Notes: generated by a model not told the origin, from the letters alone. A DNA stretch of 61,160 bases from Ferruginibacter sp. (GCA_025359625.1 JANYFT010000230.1:1-61160), one strand, 5' to 3'. Counted from the stretch's first letter, positions 45,675-56,511 are shown. Numbers and translations: made by a program.

Positions 45675-48600
45675 CTAACAATCTGTACAACAAACAAACG
45701 GAACTTCTATAAGTGGAGAAGTACGCAAGATCCGATGAAAACCCAATTGTTTATTCAGCGGATCAGTGTCAGGCTTAACAGGAAACTGCGTATCAAGTTT
45801 TTTGAAAGTTTCTCCCTGCATGCCTGCTGCCAAAAACTGGTCGTAATTGGTGGCGATGCTTTCAATCAGTTCTTCTTTCTTTTGGTGAATATCGTTGATG
45901 TGTTCAGCAATATTTGTAATCTGCCCAAACACTTCCACACACAATATACTCAGCGGTGAATCACCGGGCAGTCCATACAGATACAACAGTTCGGCTACTT
46001 CCTTATTATCCCATCCACCATAAGCCTGCCAGGTAGCTTCGTTATCTACTGCAATACTTTGCACCATTTCATTTTGTAAGTCCCTAATTTTTACCGGGTC
46101 ATTAGCAACAATTACCATTTTTTCTTCAAATATTTTTCTAAACCGGGAAGGAGATTTGCTGAGCAGCCTTTTTTCATCCAGTAAAATATTTCTGTAATCT
46201 AATCCATCAGCTTGTTTTACCTGTGCATACAGCAGGCACCAGATGTTGGTTCGTGGCGGATTGCTGGTTACATTTTTACCATTAAAAAGAGCTTTGGCAA
46301 ATGGCGCTGAAACCAATATTTTTATTTCATCCCTGTTTACCATTGGTAACATATTGGGTGCAGGATGTTGCAATCCGGCAACACGTAATGCACGCCCAAA
46401 GCGGCCATGGGCAGTACTCCACAAACGGTCGCTGTGGCCAAAACGAAATTCATACGTAAAGAAGCCAAATAGTTCGGGGCTTTCATGATGCAGGCCGGGT
46501 GGTAGGGGCAACACATAGTAATGCCTGTCTTTATCCAATGATTTTTCCATTTTCTGCATGGCATTCAAGCCAGCGTGTTCGTGTCCGCTGGCAGGTATAA
46601 TTACCCTGATGTATTCCGGATCCAATGTGAGGTTACTTTCTTCCGGTACTTCCAGCAGTGAAGGATCATTGTTGCTGATTAGCTGATCTGGTGCATAGGC
46701 CAGCACCCTGGCAAAAAGATCATCATTATCATCATCGGGTTTGCGGTCAAACTCCAGCCACAGGTAGCGTTTGCGGGCTTCCGTGGCACTGTATTGTTTG
46801 TTGCGCATGTATGGGCTTAATGCAATTCCAGCACCTGTCAGTTGTGGCATCTGCGCAGGGTTTACGGTGGCAGGCAATGTAAGTACCGTTGTTTCGTGTG
46901 GTAAATCTGCCGCAGGGTTCTGGTCTTTTTTAAATTGAGGTGTAATGCGGTATTTTACTTCGCTGGTGTCCGGCAACTGTCCGATTGGCGGTTTACCATC
47001 TACCACATCTATCAAAATAATTTTGGTGTACTCCCGGTGTATTTTGCCATCCTTGCCATTTTGTATGGACTGGAAACTTGCTATCCGCAGCACATCAAGG
47101 CTGCCAAGCGTTTGCCATGGTTTGTCTGCTATATCACCGGCTTCCCGGCCTTGTTTACGCTTGCGGTCGAGTATACAACTTAACCCCGAAAGGCTATCCC
47201 ATGTCCAATCCCGGTTTATAAAAATGGTGGTGGCAACAAGCCAATGTCCGCTTAATTCGTTGGAACCGCTAAAGGTAATGCTGCTGCTATCGGGTGCCAT
47301 GGTATGTCGAACTAAATTGCTGCACCAGAAAACAATCCTTTCACCCAACGGGGCAGTTAATGAAAGTTCTTTGCCTTCTACATCCAGTTGCTTTGCAAGG
47401 CGCTGCACAATATTGGGTATAGATTCAAAGGCAGTATTGCCATTTAATGTTTTAAAGAAAAGTGGATTTAATTTAGGGCGTAGCGGATCTGGCTGCAGGT
47501 AGAGGCCTTGTATAAATTGCGGATCTTCCGTACCGGTAAACAAACCTGTTTCCACTTCAGATTCTTTACGAAGCGACAACACCGTTATTTTTCCCTGCCG
47601 GGCATCAAGTGCAGGATTGGAATCACTAAAATTACCCCAGTAATCGGCCGTGCCTTCACAACAAGCCCTTAGGGTGATGCGTATATCCCTTGCAGATGGC
47701 AGCAAAATGGTACCAGAAGTTTGGGCAATAATGTCATTGTCCGGCACATTGTCAAAGGGTTCTGTTGTATCGCCCAGGTTCAATACCGGCATATCTTTCC
47801 AGTTAATGGGTATTTGCAATAAATCATCCGGATTGTTCTTATCAAAAAGACGGAAAGTAGTATACAAAGTAATGAAATGTTCACGGCCATCATCACTGGC
47901 TAAATTGTCCATCTTTAATGTTTCCACTTCTACTTTTATTTTCACTTTTACCACGTCCAGGTCAGGGATTCCAAAACCATCAACAGGTAAACTGGCCGCT
48001 TGTTTGGCAAAGTTGTCGTCACGGTTTTGTTGCAGGCGGGTAATGGCATCAGCCTCATTGTATTGGCCGGTGTATAGCACAGCCGGATAACCAAGCAAGG
48101 GCCGTTGTATCTTGAAATTGTTGACGGTAAAGTTGGCATCATCGGTGTTGGGTTTCAGTTCATCATTGCCATGCCTTAGCAGCAAAGCATGTGGCGCTAC
48201 ATACCTTTTAAAATGGGTTTTGGTTACCAATCCCGGTATTGCTTTTTCCGGTTCTGCTAAAGAGCCCGGGCCTCCGCCGCTCATATCATACATGCGTACA
48301 CGAAATTCATATTGATTGCTATACCTGAGTTTAGTTGTATAGGCAGGAGCCAGGTAGGCATCACTTAAACTAGCAGGAAGATTTTTATCACCGCTGTTGG
48401 CGTAAATTTCGGCGGCTCTTTTATCGGGCAGCACCATGCACTGGTCGTTCCAGTTGGCAAAGTACATTGGCAGCCAGTAATTGCCTGCAAGCTTTGTTGG
48501 GTAAACCTGGTAAGGTAATTCACCTGCATAATTGCCCATGTCAATATCTTCCAGCATCAGGTCGCCATTGCTTGTTACCTGGTTAAGACTTTCCCAGGCT

Positions 48601-49748
48601 GCTGCTCCAAACTGGCGTACATCAATATTGTAGCCTGTTACACCCAAGGGCGCATCAAGCCTTTTGGCGCCCAGGTTATCATCTTGGGCCATTTGGCGCA
48701 GGTACCATATAAGTAACTGTTCATCATCCCAACCAAGGCGTATGCCCATTTCTTTTTGTGGATGAAAGCCATCAGCAGTTTCAATTAACAGGTTGTGGCT
48801 TTTGGGTTGAAAGCTATGCGCCAGTCCGGCAAAGCCATCTGCATACCGGGCTGCTTCAATAAACAGTTCATCAAAAATGCCATCAGGATTTGCACCTGCT
48901 TTTACTACAGGAAACATTACGGCTGCAAACAATGACCTTGACTCTCCGGCCTTTAGCGGAGGTATTTTTGCTGCATATTTTTTTATGAATGTAGGGTCAG
49001 CTCCTAACTCAGAAGCCGCTTGTTCTGCACTGTAATCGCCAGCCAGTATATCAGCATATATCCAGCCGCCCTGTTCAAGGTCGCCGGGATCAAGTTGTAC
49101 TGTGGTACTGTATATAAGCCCTGCTGCTTTGGCAATTTTTGGTTGCCGCATCAGGTTAGCATATACTTTACCCCAACTTACTTTACCATCACCAGGCACA
49201 AATGTTGGGTCTGGTTTTTCATCTCTTATTGCACAATGGTAACTATCGTCAGTAACGGCATTGGGAGTGCGTGGAGCAGTGAAATTGAATGCTTGCCGGT
49301 AGCTTACCGGCAAGTATTTTCTTACTGCCATGTTTTTGGGCAAAGCATCTCCGGCAGTATGAGCAAGTCCGCTTGGCCTGTCTGCACTTCTGCTTTCATC
49401 AATGTCAAAATATTTTGGTGTAATGCCATCGGGCTTTTTGGCATCTTTTAATTTTTGATAAATGCCGGCCGTTTGAGCACTGTAGACCAGTGCATCCATT
49501 GGCCTGACAACTTCATTGGGAGCCGCAGTTAATTTACCGGGAAACTCGTTTGGATTGTTTACTACTTTAATGGTGAACTGTGGCTGAACACCTGCAAATG
49601 GGGGAGCTGTTCCACCACCCGCAAGTTGTACATCATCTAACGGGCTAATATTCCTTGGGAGGAAAACAAGGTTAACAGATAGTTTGCCTGCGACATCTAC
49701 CCCTTGCGGAAAAGCCAGTAAAGTAAAACGTGAATTATCGAGTGCCAT
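45675..49748 (-). CDS. Giant protein of unknown function, second gene of a tandem pair
   Basis: 1357 residues, no signal peptide, no membrane segment. I do not recognise a family. The sequence is mixed alpha/beta with a folded, non-repetitive character. Distinct blocks are FRLFDKNNPDDLLQIPINW (about 640), RACCEGTADYWGNF (about 694), a charged region YLWLEFDRKPDDDNDDLFAR, LPLPPGLHHESPELFGFFTY (about 1075-1095) leading into RLWSTAHGRFGRALRVAG, and a helical region near 1270-1310. It ends in VCCTDC. Upstream by 231 bp, in the same direction, is the 1784-aa gene, and the two look like a unit. Base composition appears less AT-rich than the flanks, which may mean horizontal acquisition (not computed). 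Confidence 0.85.
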   Translation of the reverse strand: MALDNSRFTLLAFPQGVDVAGKLSVNLVFLPRNISPLDDVQLAGGGTAPPFAGVQPQFTIKVVNNPNEFPGKLTAAPNEVVRPMDALVYSAQTAGIYQKLKDAKKPDGITPKYFDIDESRSADRPSGLAHTAGDALPKNMAVRKYLPVSYRQAFNFTAPRTPNAVTDDSYHCAIRDEKPDPTFVPGDGKVSWGKVYANLMRQPKIAKAAGLIYSTTVQLDPGDLEQGGWIYADILAGDYSAEQAASELGADPTFIKKYAAKIPPLKAGESRSLFAAVMFPVVKAGANPDGIFDELFIEAARYADGFAGLAHSFQPKSHNLLIETADGFHPQKEMGIRLGWDDEQLLIWYLRQMAQDDNLGAKRLDAPLGVTGYNIDVRQFGAAAWESLNQVTSNGDLMLEDIDMGNYAGELPYQVYPTKLAGNYWLPMYFANWNDQCMVLPDKRAAEIYANSGDKNLPASLSDAYLAPAYTTKLRYSNQYEFRVRMYDMSGGGPGSLAEPEKAIPGLVTKTHFKRYVAPHALLLRHGNDELKPNTDDANFTVNNFKIQRPLLGYPAVLYTGQYNEADAITRLQQNRDDNFAKQAASLPVDGFGIPDLDVVKVKIKVEVETLKMDNLASDDGREHFITLYTTFRLFDKNNPDDLLQIPINWKDMPVLNLGDTTEPFDNVPDNDIIAQTSGTILLPSARDIRITLRACCEGTADYWGNFSDSNPALDARQGKITVLSLRKESEVETGLFTGTEDPQFIQGLYLQPDPLRPKLNPLFFKTLNGNTAFESIPNIVQRLAKQLDVEGKELSLTAPLGERIVFWCSNLVRHTMAPDSSSITFSGSNELSGHWLVATTIFINRDWTWDSLSGLSCILDRKRKQGREAGDIADKPWQTLGSLDVLRIASFQSIQNGKDGKIHREYTKIILIDVVDGKPPIGQLPDTSEVKYRITPQFKKDQNPAADLPHETTVLTLPATVNPAQMPQLTGAGIALSPYMRNKQYSATEARKRYLWLEFDRKPDDDNDDLFARVLAYAPDQLISNNDPSLLEVPEESNLTLDPEYIRVIIPASGHEHAGLNAMQKMEKSLDKDRHYYVLPLPPGLHHESPELFGFFTYEFRFGHSDRLWSTAHGRFGRALRVAGLQHPAPNMLPMVNRDEIKILVSAPFAKALFNGKNVTSNPPRTNIWCLLYAQVKQADGLDYRNILLDEKRLLSKSPSRFRKIFEEKMVIVANDPVKIRDLQNEMVQSIAVDNEATWQAYGGWDNKEVAELLYLYGLPGDSPLSILCVEVFGQITNIAEHINDIHQKKEELIESIATNYDQFLAAGMQGETFKKLDTQFPVKPDTDPLNKQLGFHRILRTSPLIEVPFVCCTDC

Positions 49749-49978
49749 GATTTATAATTAATGGTTGATAGTTAATTGTTGATAGTTGATAAATTATTCT
49801 TTACGGTTAATTGTTTATGTTGGATGGTTGATTTAAGTTCCACAATGGTATGCGGCACAAGGGAGTGACACAACAATGTTTAATTGAAAAGCAAATGTTT
49901 GTCAATAATAAAGATGTAACCCTGCATGTTTGTTTATTGGTCATTGCCCGTTAATTAAAATTATCCATTATCAATTGC
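49749..49978. repeat. AT-rich spacer with short tandem TTGATAGTTAA-like repeats
   Basis: At about 49752-49835 the motif GTTGATAGTTAAT recurs in slightly varied form several times. It lies between the two giant genes. No coding sequence is visible in its 230 bp. Confidence 0.5.
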
Positions 49979-52900
49979 CTATGCTATTTGTCTTGACTCT
50001 TCCCAGCTTTCGCTAAAGTTTAAATTAATTACTAAGAAAATGCTGATATCAATGGCAAAAGTTACCTGTGCCTTGCAAGTACATGGTGCTCCATCGCCGG
50101 GTTTTTCAATGCTGCCCCGGGCCTCAATGGTAATGGTAATGGCAACAAGGCCAGCCAATAGTTCTGCATGCCCACGGAAAAGCATAAAGGCGGTTACAAT
50201 TACTTTGCTGGAGCTGTCTACATACACTTCTACACCTACCATAAACAATACGCTTACGTTTCCTACCACAGCCAAACCAACCGTGATCTGTGCACCAAAA
50301 CCAAATTTCATAGTTAGGGAAATCAGCGGACTTGTATCTGCACGTACGGTAAGATCAGCACTACCTACAGCATACACAGTGCCAGCAGCAAGGCTTACAC
50401 ACATTACCTGTAACCCTCCGTGAAATTTAAAGAAGGCACCTGCAGTGGGCAACAATTGTTTGGGATCGGTAGTTACTTTCAATGCTGCGTTAAAGAACAC
50501 ACCCAGGCTCATGCTGGCTTCCAGCTTTAATGGGGTAGTAGGGGCTTCGTATAAATTTGCTTCCGGCGGAAAACGCACCAAGGCTATTTCCTTGGTGGCT
50601 TCAAATTTATACTCCCAAATATTGGCACTATTGCTCATGGCAATTTTTAAGCCTTTCTTTAATGCATCTCCATATTTTCCGGTGCTCAGTGCTTCCAGTA
50701 TTTCCAATATTTTTATTATGGCATCTACCGCATCACTAAATTCAATTTCGGGTGTTGGTAAATTTAATCCGCTTGCATCGCCATCCGGCTTGCTGCCAAA
50801 ATCAGTTTCTTTTCCTTTTTGAGAATTGAAATTTCCTTTAATGGTCATGAGCCTTTTCAGAGGCCCCAGATCAACTACCATGGCAAGGTTATTCATGCGG
50901 CCTTTCCAGGTATCAGCCAAATCACCGGCAAAAGAATCTACATCAAAATCAAATTTGCCTACATAATCTTTCGGTGCTTTTTTAGGATTGCTTTTTGCCT
51001 TGTATTCAACATAAATTTTTAGTACATCTTCCAGGTTTACCAACGGGTATTCAAAGGTTGGCAAATCAAATTTCAATGCTTTGTCAAGTAATTCATTGCC
51101 TTTAGCCTTCATCAGTTTGTAGCCCTGGTCAAGCAATTTGCCTGCTTCTTCTTTGGCTTTCAATTCCAATACTTCATACAGCTGGTTGCCTAGGTTATCG
51201 GCAATACCAGGTTTAGAAAAAGCTTCAACCGCATTGCCCAAACCATCAATACCTTTTAATAATTGTATGGCGGTACCAAAAGCATTCTCTGCATTACCCA
51301 CATTTGGAAATATGCCATTGGTATTCATCAGGCGATAAGAATCTGCCAGCAACGGGGGCGTTTTACTCATCAATGACTCAATTCCGTTTTTAAAAGCAGG
51401 GGTTAAAAAAAGTACCTTCTGCGTATTTAAATTTTGCAGAAAACCAAAGTTGATGGTACTGTTATCTGTGGCTTTCAGCAGGTCGTTGGGGAATGCAATG
51501 CGTTGTAGTGAATTGGCTATGTTGGGGAAACTGTTATCGTTTAAGTTGATCAACCCTTCGCAAATTAATGGCACACTCAGTTTATCGGGCATGGGGTTTA
51601 TGTCGCCACTGCCACGGCTATGCTGCACCAGTGTCCAACTGCCATCTTTAGGTAACACTACTGCTCCACGTACTGCCCCTGCAAATACAGGATTACCACC
51701 AGCATCTACAGAAGTGTTTACATCAAACCGGTCGAGCCGCATGCGTTGATTGGTACCCGCAATTTTTATGGTGCAATTGATGGGGCCGCCGATGGTATTT
51801 TTTTCATAAGCCATCAGGCCTTTAAATGCAGTAGCATCAATTGGAGCGGCAGGGGGAGCCAGTTGCACATAACCTGTTACATTTTTGCTGGAAACAAGGT
51901 TGCCATTGCCACCTTCTATTACATTGTCAATTTCTACATCACAATCAAAACTGATGCCTTGTAAAATGGCGAACTTTGTTTTTAGTGGTTCATCTGCTTC
52001 GGGGAAACCTCCTGCACCTTCTTTCCATAAATACACCAGTGTAGTGTTGGCAGAATATGCCTTCGTTATCTCCCGAATATTGCGGATGTTGTGCAACCCT
52101 TTTATAATACCGGGGTGAAAATTGAATGGGTTTGGATGAAGATTGGTTACTTTTTTTTGGGTAAGATGATCGGTTACCGGGTACCGGAAATCAAACAGTC
52201 CATCACTCTGCGCCTGCCAGCCACTATCTACCCTGGCTACATAACCATTGCCCATTCTAAAGAGTGTAATAGTTCGCACTACCCGAATACCCCAGGGGTA
52301 CACCATGCTCTTTACCTGTATCACTTCACGACTGGTGCGGCCAACTGCCACATTAAAAAAAGCCTGGCTGGTTTGTGCAAATAGCGCATCCTTGTTTTCC
52401 CAGTTGCTAAAACTGCTGGCGCCATAACCACTAATATCAATACGTTCCAGCGGAACAGCCGGCCGGCCGGGTGGCATATTTAAACTTTGAGAAAACTCAC
52501 CGCTGAAAATAATATCCGGGCTATGGGCAAGGGTGCTGTATTGTGCGCCAACTCCGGCCACATCATTGATGTTGTGCAATTGAAATGTAAACCCTTCAAA
52601 GAGGCGCCCATCACCTGAATTTACACTTATGCCACCGGTTAATTCCAATTGCAGCCCGCCAATTATATAATCATCAAACACGGGCATGATGTCGGCAATA
52701 TTTTCTTTTTCCTTATCGCCTTTGCTACTGTTTAAAAAGCTAATGGCCAACATGCCAAACGGCAGGTTGAACATGGCATACGTTTTACCATCTTCCTTGT
52801 TGCGGTAAGCATTTACAAGGTATTTTGCCATGGGAATGGGAGACAATGCAACCTGCTTTTTGCTCAGGTTGCCAATTCGGGTGGGTAAGCCATCGGTCTG

Positions 52901-55333
52901 GTAATAATTCCAGCCAATGGGTGGATCAAATGGGGCACTTGCAGCAATACTATTATCAGGATTTGAGGGATCAGGTATCATTGCACCGGGCATACATTGC
53001 GGTGCCGTGGTATTCAACACAGGTTCCCAGCTAATTTGCGGCACCGTAAATGCCTGGGCATTTTTGCCTGGAGCAACTACATCCAGTCCCCGGATCTGTA
53101 TTGGGAAAACAACCACCTGGGTTTGGTCTGTTATGTCGATCTGATATTTTTGGGCAGCTGCTTTTTGAAGTAAATTGTTGGAAAAGGAAAAAGCTATTCC
53201 CATCTGGTTGGCTTTGCTGCTTACATCCAGCAAGGCAAAATCATCCATACGTAAACTTTCCCACGAACCCCTGGTGGCATTAAATGTAGCGGAATTATCG
53301 TTAAAACCAAAGCTTCTATTTTCAGTAGCTGTGTTGACAGTAGACTGAAATGCGGGCAGAAAGGGCCTGTTGCTTTCAATATTACCTGGTGCAGTAATAA
53401 CACTTGTGTTGTCTTTTTCAATTATTAAAGGAGTTGCTAATGGTGCAAAGTGAAAACTCACGCCAGCCTTGTCATTTCCATCCTGCTGCTCCCACTGCAC
53501 AAGGCCAATAAGCCATGCTGAAACCTTGCTATCCCGTTTGCCTTTTATAAATGCACCGGTAACATCCATCTGCCTTGTAGTGAACTGGCTCTCCAGTACC
53601 CCAAGGTTGGCAGCATAAGGATCGGGTAGGGTGGGCAGGTAACTAAACAGCCCAAAAGACAAAAACATTTTGCCTGCTTTTAATGCAGTAAAATCATCAT
53701 TTATCTGCGCAAATATTACTACGCCGTTCGGCGGTGTCACGGTAAACAAAGCGTTGTGCATAGCAAGTGCATAAGGCCTTATTTTGGGGATTTTTTCGGC
53801 AGGTAATTTATTATCCCAAAGCATGTTTTCATCCACCAGGGTAAATTGCTTTTTAAATTTACTTAGTGCCAGTTGCAGTGCACTATTGGAAGATTTTACA
53901 GATACTGCATGTCCATCCACTTTTACAGGGCGGTCAGTTTGTATATCGGTATTGCAGGTGCAGGCAATTACTTCATCGCCTTTGGCAAGGGTGTTAAAAA
54001 TAAAAGTCATGACGCTGCCAAAGCTTATTTGCATGGCACTGCCAAAGGGATTCAATTCATCTTGCCACAAATTAAAATGCTGCACTGCCCCGCTTGAATT
54101 GCCTTTTAAATCAGTAACTGAAATTCGGCCTGGCTCACCAATGATGATAGGGTTAAGCATGGTAAGCCGGTTATTTTGCAAACCAGTCCAGTCAGCAAAA
54201 AGCCCTGGCCCGCAAAGGGCAATCAATCCACCATTGCCATCGGCTTCAGGAGGTGTTGCAATGTTTATATTTGCCACAGGTATGCCCCACCAGCATTGGT
54301 CAATAGTTGCCTTGCCATTAAAAGTGCAAAATTTAGACTGGCAATCGCTTACTTCAAATATAGGGTCTTCAGCCACCATTGGTATCGCCAGGCGGGCTAT
54401 CAGCGGGTTGTAAATACAGGCCTGGTTTGCACCATATTTAAATTGATTGGTGTGGCCATAAATCTGCCAGTTGCTTGTGCCAACCTCCAAAATGTTTTTG
54501 CTGGTATTCTGAAAGGTAAAAAGAAAATTCTCCGGTAATTTAAAGATGGCGTTACGGGCATCAATGCCATAAGGCGATGTGGGGTCGCTAACAAATGTAT
54601 TGTTTTGATCAAGATCTAAACTACACGTAGCAGTAGTGGTTGCGCTGATGGTAAGTTTATCACCAATAAACTGGGGGTCATCATTTAGGGTAATGGTACC
54701 ACCCTTAACACGAAGGCCTGCATAAAAACCAGCAGGTGCCGCAGGGTCAAACAAGCTGGCCAGTATCCACACGGTATCGGGCATAATGGCAAAGCTTCGG
54801 GTAAGTTCAGGTTTGTGTATGGGAAAAATTTTAATTCGCTGCACCGAAAACTCAGCATTAAAAAGTATTGTTGGTTCTGCCTGCCCCTGCACATACAGGG
54901 GGATTAACTCTTTTACTTTTATAAAATCAAACCATTTGCTTATGCCGGTAATGCGGTCAATAAATGGCCCAAAACTGGTAACACGGCTACCTGCTGTGGC
55001 AGAACCAACACTGCCTACTATTTGTGTTGTGCGAATAGGAACCGTCCGTTCAAACACCTGCATCAGGGCCTGGTTATCATCTTTGGCTGCACCCTGAACA
55101 TCCGCTACAATTTTTTTAATTTTTTCAAGCTGGCCTCCCGTGTCAGTAGCTGCAAAAAGGTCACTTGTTGTAAATAAAAACTGCTGGCTGCTGATGCCTA
55201 CAGGGTTCTGGCTAAGAAGAGCGGTGGCAATATTGGTTTGCAAACTTTTAAGAGCCAGCTCTTCATCGCGGTTATTGGTGTGTAACTGGCCTGTAAGCGT
55301 GGCCAGCATAGCTGTAATATTATCGGCAGGCAT
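49979..55333 (-). CDS. Giant protein of unknown function, first gene of a tandem pair
   Basis: 1784 residues, no N-terminal signal peptide. Family not recognised. The first about 110 residues are helical (NITAMLATLTGQLHTNNRDE). Residues 110-1290 look like successive beta-rich domains (KIFPIHKPELTRSFAIMPDT, FNLPFGMLAISFLNSSKGDK). Residues about 1290-1440 are helical and charged (ELKAKEEAGKLLDQGYKLMK). The end is a Gly/Val/Ala-rich hydrophobic beta segment (about 1640-1745, with FGAQITVGLAVVGNVSVLFM) followed by APCTCKAQ and a strand-rich tail. Another CxC motif (IACTCNTD) lies near residue 457. The hydrophobic segment could insert into a membrane or form a beta structure. With its partner it makes a 9.7-kb two-gene cassette. 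Confidence 0.85.
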   Translation of the reverse strand: MPADNITAMLATLTGQLHTNNRDEELALKSLQTNIATALLSQNPVGISSQQFLFTTSDLFAATDTGGQLEKIKKIVADVQGAAKDDNQALMQVFERTVPIRTTQIVGSVGSATAGSRVTSFGPFIDRITGISKWFDFIKVKELIPLYVQGQAEPTILFNAEFSVQRIKIFPIHKPELTRSFAIMPDTVWILASLFDPAAPAGFYAGLRVKGGTITLNDDPQFIGDKLTISATTTATCSLDLDQNNTFVSDPTSPYGIDARNAIFKLPENFLFTFQNTSKNILEVGTSNWQIYGHTNQFKYGANQACIYNPLIARLAIPMVAEDPIFEVSDCQSKFCTFNGKATIDQCWWGIPVANINIATPPEADGNGGLIALCGPGLFADWTGLQNNRLTMLNPIIIGEPGRISVTDLKGNSSGAVQHFNLWQDELNPFGSAMQISFGSVMTFIFNTLAKGDEVIACTCNTDIQTDRPVKVDGHAVSVKSSNSALQLALSKFKKQFTLVDENMLWDNKLPAEKIPKIRPYALAMHNALFTVTPPNGVVIFAQINDDFTALKAGKMFLSFGLFSYLPTLPDPYAANLGVLESQFTTRQMDVTGAFIKGKRDSKVSAWLIGLVQWEQQDGNDKAGVSFHFAPLATPLIIEKDNTSVITAPGNIESNRPFLPAFQSTVNTATENRSFGFNDNSATFNATRGSWESLRMDDFALLDVSSKANQMGIAFSFSNNLLQKAAAQKYQIDITDQTQVVVFPIQIRGLDVVAPGKNAQAFTVPQISWEPVLNTTAPQCMPGAMIPDPSNPDNSIAASAPFDPPIGWNYYQTDGLPTRIGNLSKKQVALSPIPMAKYLVNAYRNKEDGKTYAMFNLPFGMLAISFLNSSKGDKEKENIADIMPVFDDYIIGGLQLELTGGISVNSGDGRLFEGFTFQLHNINDVAGVGAQYSTLAHSPDIIFSGEFSQSLNMPPGRPAVPLERIDISGYGASSFSNWENKDALFAQTSQAFFNVAVGRTSREVIQVKSMVYPWGIRVVRTITLFRMGNGYVARVDSGWQAQSDGLFDFRYPVTDHLTQKKVTNLHPNPFNFHPGIIKGLHNIRNIREITKAYSANTTLVYLWKEGAGGFPEADEPLKTKFAILQGISFDCDVEIDNVIEGGNGNLVSSKNVTGYVQLAPPAAPIDATAFKGLMAYEKNTIGGPINCTIKIAGTNQRMRLDRFDVNTSVDAGGNPVFAGAVRGAVVLPKDGSWTLVQHSRGSGDINPMPDKLSVPLICEGLINLNDNSFPNIANSLQRIAFPNDLLKATDNSTINFGFLQNLNTQKVLFLTPAFKNGIESLMSKTPPLLADSYRLMNTNGIFPNVGNAENAFGTAIQLLKGIDGLGNAVEAFSKPGIADNLGNQLYEVLELKAKEEAGKLLDQGYKLMKAKGNELLDKALKFDLPTFEYPLVNLEDVLKIYVEYKAKSNPKKAPKDYVGKFDFDVDSFAGDLADTWKGRMNNLAMVVDLGPLKRLMTIKGNFNSQKGKETDFGSKPDGDASGLNLPTPEIEFSDAVDAIIKILEILEALSTGKYGDALKKGLKIAMSNSANIWEYKFEATKEIALVRFPPEANLYEAPTTPLKLEASMSLGVFFNAALKVTTDPKQLLPTAGAFFKFHGGLQVMCVSLAAGTVYAVGSADLTVRADTSPLISLTMKFGFGAQITVGLAVVGNVSVLFMVGVEVYVDSSSKVIVTAFMLFRGHAELLAGLVAITITIEARGSIEKPGDGAPCTCKAQVTFAIDISIFLVINLNFSESWEESRQIA

Positions 55334-55866
55334 AATTGTTTTTTTTGGGGTGAATTGTTTGGGATAGGAAAGCTACAAACCGATAATTAAGTATGCAAGT
55401 TTTTTGCAAGGGATTTTGTGAATGGTTAATATTTAACAACAAGTGGCGATGTTAGCCTTCAAATAAGGTTGTTTAACCAGCAATGGAACCCAAGCGATAT
55501 AACTGGATAAAACAAGGAAAGGTTTTTACCAAATGAAGGAAATAGGAGAAGCATCAGCAATAGCGGGTAGAAAAAATGGGCAATGTTATTTTTATAAAAA
55601 TGGTGTGCCTGATGAGGCTGAATTTTCAATGTTTTGGATGAGATAAATAATCCTTTACTTTGGATTGGTAATTGGCTTTACGCAACACAACAATACAAAA
55701 AACGAAGAAGGCTATGTGTGATATCCTCACGTTACAAAATGGAAGGTTACGTGCTATTTATAAATACAAACGATGTGCGTCATACGGTGTGACACAAACT
55801 ACTGATTAAATTAGTATAGAGCAATTACAAAAGACCTTTATTATTAAGTATATACCAGGCAAAATA

Positions 55867-56001
55867 ATGAGACAATTTTTACATTCTATGAAACAGGCAA
55901 CGTTTGGCAGGTACATAGCGGAGATAAATGGTAGACCGTTTGGTTATATTCAAATAATCAGATTGAGCATAACAAAGATTTACCTATTTATAAAGAAATG
56001 A
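55867..56001 (+). pseudogene. Fragment of a GNAT-type acetyltransferase
   Basis: 44 codons including GRYIAEINGRPFGYIQII, which resembles the central beta4-beta5 strands of aminoglycoside-type GNAT acetyltransferases. The rest of the domain, including the acetyl-CoA loop, is missing. It is short, so the assignment is tentative. Confidence 0.3.
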
Positions 56002-56207
56002 AAAAGGAGTACTATAAATTGGGAGACAAATATCTTGACTTAAAGCTTTCAAATTCTAATGACAATAAATTACATTTTGAAAGCAAAGAAAATTTTGATA
56101 TAAAATATATGAGTAGTTGGCAGTTTTATTATACATAAATTATTGAACATTTAAATCCCACTATTCTTCCGTGGTTGGGTGTGTCACGATGAAAAGAATG
56201 GATAGTT

Positions 56208-56357
56208 CTTTTTTTTCAATGTTGTATAAAAGATGGTAGTAGGTCTACCGCATACACTGTACAGACAGGGTATGCAAACTACCTGAACGTGCTGTATTCA
56301 AAAGATATGGTGCTGAACGTTCAGGCAAAAGGTACGGCTAAAAGCGGGATCAGGTAA
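56208..56357 (+). pseudogene. Unassigned C-terminal gene fragment
   Basis: An open stretch ending at TAA 56355-56357, encoding KDGSRSTAYTVQTGYANYLN and then VLYSKDMVLNVQAKGTAKSG. No start codon with context is visible. Family not recognised. Confidence 0.2.
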
Positions 56358-56370
56358 GTGTAAAGAAGCT

Positions 56371-56511
56371 TGTGTCCCAGCGGGGTTTTCGCCTTAAACC
56401 CCACAAATAAAACACTTCACTGCGAAAACCCCTACGCAGAAAAAAACTTTAATTTATTTGCTCCCCACACTTTTACATGTGGTCACTTTAATTAAATCAC
56501 CCTTTAACGTG
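56371..56511. repeat. Interspersed quasi-palindromic repeat, copy A (left half)
   Basis: Matches the left half of copy B (58740-58880): TGTCCCAGCGGGGTTTTCGC, then AACACTTCACTGCGAAAACC and CTTTAATTTATT. At about 56511 it jumps to a block that in copy B lies about 200 bp further on, so it looks like an internal deletion derivative. Confidence 0.85.

Noticed and set aside
53784..54413. 209-codon plus-strand frame opposite the 1784-aa gene
   Set aside because: Antisense shadow. The minus-strand frame is continuous and has folded-protein character.
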